Below are positions 18,876 to 26,558 of a stretch of DNA of 44,639 nt, one piece after another; the stretch's first letter is position 1; the number at the start of each line of letters is the position of its first letter. A program made the position numbers and the translations under genes. This DNA is from Zelonia costaricensis (taxonomy: Eukaryota; Euglenozoa; Kinetoplastea; Trypanosomatida; Trypanosomatidae), in assembly GCA_030849075.1 (NCBI GenBank), contig JASAOO010003344.1:1-44639 (forward strand). The letters run 5' to 3'. Below the pieces are notes generated by a model, which saw only the letters and a program-made list of their open reading frames with translations, ran no database searches and was not told the origin of the DNA.

Positions 18876-19487
18876 GCCTCCCTTCCCTCCTCCCCCCCCC
18901 CTCCGCCCTCACACCTTCCTCACACACACACAGTCCTCATCTTCGCTTCTCCTCTGGGTACTCGATCCTGATCGATAGCGCCGTCCGTCTACGGCACCGC
19001 GCCCGTCGTCACAACACCCGCTTCCCCCTCCCCTCAAAAAAAAAACGAAGAGAAAGAGAAGTTGCGAGCTCTGGCACTGGTCTCTGCTGCTGTCACCGCC
19101 TGCCCTCTCTTCGTGTGTATTCTCTTCGCACGACGCCGTCCTCCTTACACCGTTGCTGTGGTGCCCCCCGTCGTCGTGTCACGTGAGGGCGGCCGCCTAC
19201 TGCGCTGCAGCCCGCGCATTGAGTTCCCCCGCTGCTCGCTCTTTTTGGTTGTTGTGGCGTTTGCACGCGCAAGCATAGAAGCTTCGTACCCGACGCGACT
19301 GCCAGCGCGTGAGAAGGGCTGTACAGGGGCGGACATAAGCTCCTCCTCCGCCTCCCCCTTCCGTTGTCGGGCTTCGCGTCGGTCTCTGCACGACATAGAC
19401 GTTTCCCCTGCACTGCGCGTGCTGTCTTCACGGCCTGCTGTTGCTGTGGCAGTGGTGGTGCACCGCCCCTTCTTCTTGGGACTGCGC

Positions 19488-19526
19488 AACCCTCCCTCTC
19501 TCCACCCACCCACATACACGCCCAAG
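19488..19526 (+). promoter_or_regulatory. predicted trans-splice acceptor for gene at 19700
   Basis: A C/T tract (about 19490-19510) is followed by the first AG at 19525-19526. The predicted 5' UTR is about 174 nt. Other upstream AGs after the 18843-18905 tract are possible. Confidence 0.35.
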
Positions 19527-19699
19527 CCTCTGCCAAGAGGCCACTACTTGTACAAGTCCCTCTTTGAGAGACAACCCCGTTTGCTGCAGTGCACCCAACA
19601 GGTGTGCACGGACGTGCAACGCAAGCAGCTGCTGCGTCTTCCCAATTGAAACCACCAGCACTACTGCTTCCACCTCTTGCTCCTTCGGCACCGTGCGTC

Positions 19700-22600
19700 A
19701 TGCTGCGTCTTGCAGCACTGCGACTTGGCGGCGGTATGCGGCACCGGCGCACGCCGACGGCCGTCATCGATGCCGCCGTGCGGGCCGCGTTCGCAGAGCT
19801 GTTCCCACCCGCCACTCGCGCGAGGGTGCCGAAGGCAGCGCTGGCGTCCAAAGTGAAGCCGGCCAAGCGCAAGGGCAAGAGCGCCGCATCGCGCCCACGC
19901 ACACCTGCGCCGTCGACGACGGCAGCGAGCACGACGACGAAGCCTCGCCAGCAGGCCGCAGAGAGGGAAGCCCTGGCTGCGCCGGACATGAAGGCGCCAG
20001 CGCCGTCTCACACACCGAAGTCGCCAAAGAAAGCAGCAGCCTCCATCGTGGCAGCCAGTCCAGCCGCAGCAGCCGCATCCAAGTCGCTGGTGGACGCGGT
20101 GCTCTCCGGCGTGAACTGCATCTTACTGAAGCACGTCTTGTCCTCCTCTTCCTCGTCCTCTACGTCAACGGACATCCCAGACGTCGCCCGCGTGCTGCGG
20201 CTCGACTACACGACGGTGGCCCGGCACCAGCAGCTGGCCCATCTCGCCGACATCCTGCTGGTCAACCGCATTCACGCCTCCGTCATCGCCGACGTCCGCG
20301 AACACGGCGACGCGTACGCGAGCGCCGCTGCCAACGGCAACGGCAGCGGCAGCCACTACAACGCGAGTGCACCGCTCGTGGTACTAGTGGAAACGACGCT
20401 GCCCAACGAGGAGGCGGAGGTGCAGCAGTTCATCATTCGAAATGCGCTGCAGATGCACCCGCTGCCGGCGGAGGTGCGGACAAGGGCGAAGCTCACGGTG
20501 CGCACGCCGCCGCTGACGGTGTTGGTGCTGGGCGCTGAGCACACGGCACGGGTGCGCGCCATCGCCGAGCTGCCGCCAGTACCGTCGCGCGTCCCTGACT
20601 CGGTGGCGGGGAAGCCTGTCATCCCCCACAAGCTCACGAAGGGTGCGGCTACCGAGGCCGCGAAGGCCACCCCAGCCGCGTCCGCGGTCTCCGCCCCCGC
20701 GGCAACGCCACCCACGACGCCGCCGCTGGCGGACACCGAGCCGACGCCGGCACGAGCGACGCCGGCACGAGCGACACCGGGCAGCTCGCAGGAGCAGGAG
20801 ACGGCGCCGGAGAAGTCGCGGCTCCCTGTCGAGGCCGCGAAGGCCCGCGCATCTGCCGCGACTCCAGCACCGCCCAAGGAACCTGCGGCAGCGCCCACCA
20901 CGGTGGCGACACCCAAGAGCGCTGCGGCGGTGAAGCCGGCCGCTGTGTCTGCGACGCCTCGCGTACCAGCAGCGAAGTCGTCTACGACCGTAGCGCCTCC
21001 GCCGTCGCCCGCGCCACCCGCTGACGCGCCGTCGGCTGCGTCTGAGGCTGCAGCAGCGACGGTGGCAGCGACTGCATCCCCAGCAACCGCATCGGCACCC
21101 ACCAACACCACAAGAGCAGCATCAGCAGCAGCAGCAGCTGCAGCAGCGCCAGTGGCGACTGCGGCGGTGGCGCCACGCGGCTTTGTTCCCATTGTGCCGC
21201 CGCCTCCGATCCCGGTGGAGGCCTTCGCGGAGTCGGCCTTGACGTCTACCGGCACGGCGAACGCAATAGCCGAGGCCAGGAAGGGCAAGCTCAAGACGGC
21301 GCCGAAGGTGTTGTCGAAGCGGGAGGCACAACGACTGGCAGGGGCGGCGCGGCGCGTGGCGCGGGCGCAGGTGCGTGCGATTGTGTCCGCGACACGGCAG
21401 CGCCTCGCGACACCGGCACAGACGCGCCTCGCGGCTGCCCTCACGGCGGCGACGGGCTCCTCGACGCCGCGGCCCCCACGCCTGCTGCCGACGGGCAGCA
21501 CCAAGGAGAAGCTCCTCTGGGCCTCACGCCCGGGCCGCCCGCTGCCCGTGCGCGTGCTCGCTCCCTTGATCAACCCCACGGCGTATGCGGCCATGTGCAG
21601 TGCAGCCACGCCGGCAACAGCGACCGCAGAGTCTGCGCTTCACGCCGTCGTGTACTCGGTAAGCCGTGAGAGCAGCGTGGCGACGGTGTGGCTGGGTGCC
21701 CTGCAGGCTGCCGCCGACCTCGCGAGCGCGGTGTCAGCCGGCACATCGAAGCTGCCGGCCGCGGTGGCCGACCTCGCGGGCTTGACGGCGAGCGTTGCCG
21801 AGACACCGGCGAGCGATGGGCCGGCACACACAACCGCGGGGAGCACGGAGAGCAGCACGACGACGACCTCGCCGCCGCCTGCCCCAGCGGAAGCGACCAT
21901 CAGTGCCGCAGCCCCGCCCGCTCACGTGTACATCCTCGTCCACACTACCCTCTCTCCAGACGACGCGGCGGTGCTGCAGCAGGAGTTGCAGTACCAGTTC
22001 ACGCAGCTGCGCACCACACCGGCTGGCGCCGAGCTTGCCGGGCTGTCGGTGCTCACTGCGCAGGACGTGTCCTCGGCGCAGCTCTCGTACGTGCTGGAGA
22101 ACGCAGTGGACGACAGCTGCAGCAGCGGCGGCAACGAGGGCAACAACGCGTCTGTCCGTGTTGGCCAGAACGCGGTGCCGTACGGCGCGCGTGGCGGCCG
22201 CTCCGCTGTGAGTGTACCTGCGGCTGCCCCGCCGCTCTCCCCCGAGGCCGCGGAGGCGAAGAAGACCTTTGCGGAGGTCTATCGGCTGGTGTTGGAGCTG
22301 CCCGGCCTGGCCTCACCCTCTTCGCGTGCGCCGTCGTCGTCGCCATCGGCGCAGCACCCCGACGCCCTCGTTGCGGATGCCGTGGCCGTTGCGGCGCTCA
22401 CGCAGGTGCTGCTCCACCGCAAGGAGGCCCACCTCCGCGCAGAGCTCGCCGCGGCCCAGCATTCCAACGCGGCCACCGCCGACAGCGAAGCCGTCGCCCG
22501 GGCGGCGCAGCGGGTCGAAATGAAATCAATGGTCACGGAGGCTGTCGAAGAGGTGTCGGTCCGCCACGAGCAGGCCACCGCCCACCTCGTCAAGACGCTG

Positions 22601-24031
22601 TCCAGCATGGTCGGGCAGTGGTCGCTGGAGAAGCTGTCAGACACGCTGGAGACCATCATCCGGGATGAGGTGAAGCCTATCATGGACGTACTGGAGGAGC
22701 GGCTGGGCAGCGCGGTGACGGCGGTAGCGACGGAGGCATCGCCTGCGACGACGGCCGCATCGGCGAGCCCCTCCGCTACGGCGACGCCGTCGGCATCGCC
22801 AGCCCAGAGTGGGGACACCGAGAAAGACAACGTCGCTGCCGCGGCGCTGCAGCACAGCATGACGCAGGTGCTCGCGCAGCTTCGCGAGCTGACGCAGCGG
22901 ACGGGTACGCTGGCGGAGGCTGCCACTGCCGCGGCCGCGAGTATCTCGGCGTCCACAGAGGGGGCGGGGAGTGCCGCGGCAAACGCAAGTCCGGGGGGCA
23001 GCGTCGCCGATCGCGACGTGGAGGCCGCGGCTGCACGGGCGCGAAGCGAGGAGGAGGCGCAACTCCTGCGCGACCTGCACGAGCGCCATCAGCAGCACGA
23101 GGCACGCCTGAGCGCGGAGCTGGAGGAGCTGAAGAGCGAGCTGCAGTCCCTCTCCACGGAGGCTCGTACCGCGGCCGCAGCAGCCGCGTCCGCAGCGGCA
23201 GCGGCGACGGCAGCCTCTGCAGCGTCCTCGGCGATGGAAACGCCTGCCGCTGCCGCCGCCTCCCCGAGTCTCTCGCCCGAGTCGCTGGAGAAGGCAGTGG
23301 CCGATGCGATGCAGGACGTGACGCAGACGCTTCGCCACGCCATCCAGACCAGCGTCATCCAGCAGCTCGATGCCTACTGCGACGTGCGCCGCAACGGCAG
23401 CAGTAGCAGCGGCGATGGTGGCTACGACCACCGTGAGCCGTCGATGCCGGTGCTTCCGGTCACTTCGTTTGAGTTGGAGGAGATGCTGAGCCGCGTGGTC
23501 GAGCACACCCTGCACTCCGCGACGGACGAGATGGAGGGCCACGTGCGAGCCGCCGTCGAGAAGGCAGTGGCGAGCGAGCTGGCCGCGGTGGTACCGTCCT
23601 CGCACGGAACCGCAGCGCCGGCCGCCGCGGCCCCAATGGGCGGCCTCGGCGACGGAGACGAGTCGGTGAAGGCGGCGCTGGAGAGTCTGTGGGCACAGGT
23701 GCGGGCCGAGGCTGCAGAGGAGGAGGCAGTGAAGTCGTCGCAGCACAACCGCCAGCTGCTCCGCCTTTTCCGGCGTCAGCAGCACTTGCAGCGCTGCGCG
23801 GCGCCCGCACCAACCACACCCATGGGCTCCGTGGTGGACACGCCGGGTGCGCTGCCGTTGAGCTATGTGGCGCTGGAGGAGGCGCTGCGTACGGTGATGC
23901 GTCCGTACATGACCCACATGCAGGCGAGCATGATGGCTGCTTCCGCTGCGGCGGCGGCGGCCGCCACTTCACCGTCGGCGGCGTCTCACGAGAAGATGTC
24001 GGCGCCCGACGCGCCAGCTCACTCAGAGTGA
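19700..24031 (+). CDS. large predicted mitochondrial protein with duplicated alpha/beta module and coiled-coil C-terminus
   Basis: A 1443-residue protein I do not recognise. The N-terminus (MLRLAALRLGGGMRHRRTPT) is Arg-rich without acidic residues, as in mitochondrial presequences, and is followed by a basic Lys/Ala stretch. Two folded-looking modules occur. One is at residues ~165-292: ARVLRLDYTTVARHQQLAHL, then ADILLVNRI, then PLVVLVETTLPNEEAEV and PPLTVLVLG. The other is at ~635-804: HAVVYSVSRESS, AHVYILVHTTLSPDDAAV and LAGLSVLTAQDV. LVETTLPNEE and LVHTTLSPDD suggest internal duplication. A Pro/Ala/Thr-rich linker (about 300-510) separates them. The C-terminal half is helical and charged, with likely coiled coil near 1125-1150 and recurrent L-E-[KE] helix starts at about 976, 1196, 1260 and 1393. 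The first ATG in frame was chosen; the frame is open upstream to 19589 without ATG. Its neighbour at 13565 carries similar modules, so the two may be related. Confidence 0.8.
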   Translation: MLRLAALRLGGGMRHRRTPTAVIDAAVRAAFAELFPPATRARVPKAALASKVKPAKRKGKSAASRPRTPAPSTTAASTTTKPRQQAAEREALAAPDMKAPAPSHTPKSPKKAAASIVAASPAAAAASKSLVDAVLSGVNCILLKHVLSSSSSSSTSTDIPDVARVLRLDYTTVARHQQLAHLADILLVNRIHASVIADVREHGDAYASAAANGNGSGSHYNASAPLVVLVETTLPNEEAEVQQFIIRNALQMHPLPAEVRTRAKLTVRTPPLTVLVLGAEHTARVRAIAELPPVPSRVPDSVAGKPVIPHKLTKGAATEAAKATPAASAVSAPAATPPTTPPLADTEPTPARATPARATPGSSQEQETAPEKSRLPVEAAKARASAATPAPPKEPAAAPTTVATPKSAAAVKPAAVSATPRVPAAKSSTTVAPPPSPAPPADAPSAASEAAAATVAATASPATASAPTNTTRAASAAAAAAAAPVATAAVAPRGFVPIVPPPPIPVEAFAESALTSTGTANAIAEARKGKLKTAPKVLSKREAQRLAGAARRVARAQVRAIVSATRQRLATPAQTRLAAALTAATGSSTPRPPRLLPTGSTKEKLLWASRPGRPLPVRVLAPLINPTAYAAMCSAATPATATAESALHAVVYSVSRESSVATVWLGALQAAADLASAVSAGTSKLPAAVADLAGLTASVAETPASDGPAHTTAGSTESSTTTTSPPPAPAEATISAAAPPAHVYILVHTTLSPDDAAVLQQELQYQFTQLRTTPAGAELAGLSVLTAQDVSSAQLSYVLENAVDDSCSSGGNEGNNASVRVGQNAVPYGARGGRSAVSVPAAAPPLSPEAAEAKKTFAEVYRLVLELPGLASPSSRAPSSSPSAQHPDALVADAVAVAALTQVLLHRKEAHLRAELAAAQHSNAATADSEAVARAAQRVEMKSMVTEAVEEVSVRHEQATAHLVKTLSSMVGQWSLEKLSDTLETIIRDEVKPIMDVLEERLGSAVTAVATEASPATTAASASPSATATPSASPAQSGDTEKDNVAAAALQHSMTQVLAQLRELTQRTGTLAEAATAAAASISASTEGAGSAAANASPGGSVADRDVEAAAARARSEEEAQLLRDLHERHQQHEARLSAELEELKSELQSLSTEARTAAAAAASAAAAATAASAASSAMETPAAAAASPSLSPESLEKAVADAMQDVTQTLRHAIQTSVIQQLDAYCDVRRNGSSSSGDGGYDHREPSMPVLPVTSFELEEMLSRVVEHTLHSATDEMEGHVRAAVEKAVASELAAVVPSSHGTAAPAAAAPMGGLGDGDESVKAALESLWAQVRAEAAEEEAVKSSQHNRQLLRLFRRQQHLQRCAAPAPTTPMGSVVDTPGALPLSYVALEEALRTVMRPYMTHMQASMMAASAAAAAAATSPSAASHEKMSAPDAPAHSE

Positions 24032-24218
24032 GTGTGGTGCGTGGCGCAAGGGGAAGGGGGACGGGGGGGGGACGGACAGACGCGGAGAGAGGGCCAGTAT
24101 GGCACGGGATGGCGCTGCTACCTGGTCGCTCCATCAGCGTGCTGTACACGTGACCCAGCGTGTTTAGCCTACGCGCGCTGTGTATTCATGCGTCGGGCTT
24201 AAACTGCCGCGGAGCTTC

Positions 24219-24250
24219 GTGTGTGTGTGTGTGTGTGTCTGTGTGTGTGT
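24219..24250 (+). repeat. (GT)n microsatellite with one interruption
   Basis: TG/GT run of about 32 nt broken by a single TC step, in the likely 3' UTR of the preceding gene. Confidence 0.9.
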
Positions 24251-24925
24251 ATGGGGCTCTTGGGACCCCGCGCTCTACTTGTCGCGGGTTTCCTTTTTTT
24301 TTTCTTTTCTCTTGCTGTGTTCTGAGTTTCGCTGTACTTGTCTCGTAATTTCCTCAGTCGCCACTCGCGCGAAGCGGTGTCTGCACTGGGTGCGTCGTGT
24401 AGGGTTGTGGGTCAGATGCGTGTGCGTGTGTGTGTGTGTGTGCGTGCCCAGCATAGATCGCTTTCTGAGTAACGCTTCTTTTCTGGTTGTGCGTGTGTTG
24501 GTGTGTTTGTGTGTTCCAGGGTTGACCCTTGGCCTCTTGACGTGCACCTCATTGCATAGAAATTGTAACTGCAGCGTGTCCGCAATCGGCAAGGAAAGAA
24601 AAGAAGGAACGAGCTCGAAGAAAACCGAGGCAGGGTCCTCCCCCTTCCTCTGCTCCGCATGGCTCCATGATGGCTGACAGACTCTTCCGAGACTCAAGGG
24701 CATCGCTGACCTCCTCTGCTGCATTCTCGTGATGAGGGGAGGGGGTGGGGAGGGTGGTGGGGGCTACGTTCTCACTGTGGTTATTTGCGTGTATCACGCT
24801 CTTCTCTTCCCAAACTCTCTCTGGCTCTCTTGCTATTCTTGTTCTCCGATCCCATCTCGCATCCCTGCTCTTGGAACCCCACACGGCAACCATACCTGCC
24901 CCCACGCTCACTACTCCTTTGACCT

Positions 24926-25019
24926 CGGCTTCGCCGTAGCAATCTCGTCAAGAGGCGGTCCTCTGCGCGTCGACAACCAGCTCGACGCACGCACAGGAAT
25001 CATTGAACTAGTCGATTCC
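24926..25019 (+). other. cluster of four short perfect hairpins
   Basis: Four perfect inverted repeats follow each other: CGGC/GCCG (24926-24936), AGAGG/CCTCT with a CGGT loop (24951-24964), GCGTCGA/TCGACGC with an 8-nt loop (24967-24988), and GGAATC/GATTCC with a 12-nt loop (24996-25019). They sit in sequence that is less repetitive than its surroundings. Whether they form a real RNA element is unknown. Confidence 0.35.
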
Positions 25020-26029
25020 GGCCACATCAGCGCACCGTGAGCAACACACAGCGTCTCTTTCCCCTTTTCGTTTTTATATGTGTGCACACCCCGCAACCGT
25101 TCAACGTGTACGAGTCCCATCACCTTCCCTTCACTCACCTTCTACCCTCCACCCCCCTTTAGGATCCGGCGGGGCCTTGAGAAGTGTGCGTCCGCGCGCG
25201 TGCATCGCTGGTCCACTCCTGCACGTGTGCGTGTGAGCCTCTCTCGCATTCCGTACGCCTCCCTCCCTTTCCTCCTGTTCTCGCTTCTCGCTTCGGCTGG
25301 GTGGCGTTTGTGGCGTTCTCTATCTCTTTTCGTTGTTGGAGGGGGTTCCCCGTTTGCTGATCAGCTTGTGACGTCGTTGTGCGGGTTTGTTGTTTCCGTT
25401 TGCAGTCTTGTCGCTTGTCTCGCCTGGCTCGCTTCATTGAGTTGTGAAGCTGTGTGTGTGTGTGCGGACGCGCATGTTGACGTGTGTGTGTGTGTGTAAC
25501 TGAGTGAGTGTGGTGGTGTTGGTGGTAAAAGTGTCTCCGCCGTCCGCCTCCTGCCGTGTCCCACTTCCTCGAGGTCGTGGCCAAATCTTCCTTTCTTTCT
25601 CTTCTTGTTTTCTCCAGCGTGTGCCATAGCCGTCCCCCCTCCTCCCCATCCCCGGTGCGCCGCACGCTACGGCGGAGCTTCGCTTTACTGTTGTTGCTTG
25701 ACTTTCTGTTCCACACCCCTTAGACGTCTTCTTCTTGTCTCCTCCACTCTATATCAGTCCCCGCCTCCCCTCCCCCTCACCCTCTACTCACGCGCTCGCT
25801 TTTAATTCCACGTCCTCTCCGCCATCACCACCGCTCGCGCAGTCGTGCGCCGTGTGGCCGGTCTCCCTGCTTCGCTCTCGTCGCTGCTGCCCTCCTTTTC
25901 CTTCTCTGGGTTCTCTCTTGCGTGTTTTGTTGCTCAAGTCGATCCCGCCGTGGGTGCGGCGCACGTCTCCGGTATCGTGCGCGTAACACATCCACCCCCT
26001 CCCCGCCCGCTCCAGCTGAGATCGCCTGT

Positions 26030-26052
26030 CCTCTTTTTCTTCTTTCTTTCAG
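26030..26052 (+). promoter_or_regulatory. predicted trans-splice acceptor, distal, for lipid kinase gene
   Basis: CTCTTTTTCTTCTTTCTTTC is followed immediately by AG at 26051-26052, one of the strongest pyrimidine-tract/AG combinations in the window. Use of this site would give a 5' UTR of about 506 nt. Confidence 0.5.
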
Positions 26053-26507
26053 GGTTCTGCACGTTCATTGGTGTGTGCCGGGTGCCACATTCATTGCCAA
26101 ACCACGCAGTTTCTTCTTGTTTGTCCTCGTTGCTTTGAGAAGCGAAACCTCTTATTTGCTGTCGGAGGCACCGCAGAGTGCGATCGAGACACACACACAT
26201 ATATATACACACTCGTATATACCAACGGGAGAACAGGGCACCGCCAGGTGCGAGCGCACCTAAGGGGGGGGGGACAGCACCGCTGTACAAGCGATCCTGC
26301 CTGCGTGACAATTCTACCTCCTTGCTTGCCAGCGTGCACGTGGCGCCTCCTGCTTTCCCTAGTCTGACGTCGTCACGTGGAAGTAAAGTACACACACACA
26401 CGCACACACACAGAGCTTGAGAGAAGGAGAGGCTGAAGGGGCTGATCGAGCAAAACCAATCCGCCTGCCCTATAGCACGCAACCACGTCGCTGCAGAGTA
26501 CCGTGCG

Positions 26508-26551
26508 CTGTCTCGCTGGCTCCCTGTCTTCTCTTTTTTCCCCCATCTGAG
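26508..26551 (+). promoter_or_regulatory. predicted trans-splice acceptor, proximal, for lipid kinase gene
   Basis: A C/T tract (about 26510-26547) is followed by AG at 26550-26551, only 7 nt before the ATG at 26559. It competes with the distal site near 26052. Confidence 0.35.
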
Positions 26552-26558
26552 ACGGACC

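Larger units (their letters stand above)
17881..19699 (+). other. spacer between the two large mitochondrial genes
   Basis: About 1.8 kb with no supported gene. It contains TG-rich 3' UTR-like sequence, pyrimidine tracts at about 18415-18480 and 18843-18905 including a run of 14 C at 18862-18875, a CA run near 18920, and the predicted acceptor for the next gene. Open frames through it are low-complexity. Confidence 0.6.
24032..26558 (+). other. long spacer before the lipid kinase gene
   Basis: About 2.5 kb without a supported gene. It holds TG repeats (24219-24250, 24420-24442, 25450-25498), a T-run near 24294-24302, several pyrimidine tracts, a CA/TA stretch at about 26190-26220, and a group of short hairpins at 24926-25019. 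Open frames are short and of low complexity. Much of it is probably the 3' UTR of the gene ending at 24031. Confidence 0.55.

Noticed and set aside
18389..19186. 265-codon open frame in the spacer
   Set aside because: Translation is Thr/Leu/His/Arg/Ser/Pro low-complexity driven by C/T tracts and CA runs, and it does not begin at an ATG next to a splice signal.
20356..23917. Long - strand open frames (417 codons at 20356-21609, 426 codons at 22637-23917)
   Set aside because: Antisense shadows of the Ala/Thr/Ser-rich gene at 19700-24031; translations are Ala/Arg/Val low-complexity without recognisable domains.
24729..25040. Open frame whose second half (about 24920-25040) reads less like low-complexity sequence
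   Set aside because: The first half is a Gly run from a G-rich tract, the total length is about 100 codons, and no family is recognised. The same bases are better described as a hairpin cluster of unknown meaning.
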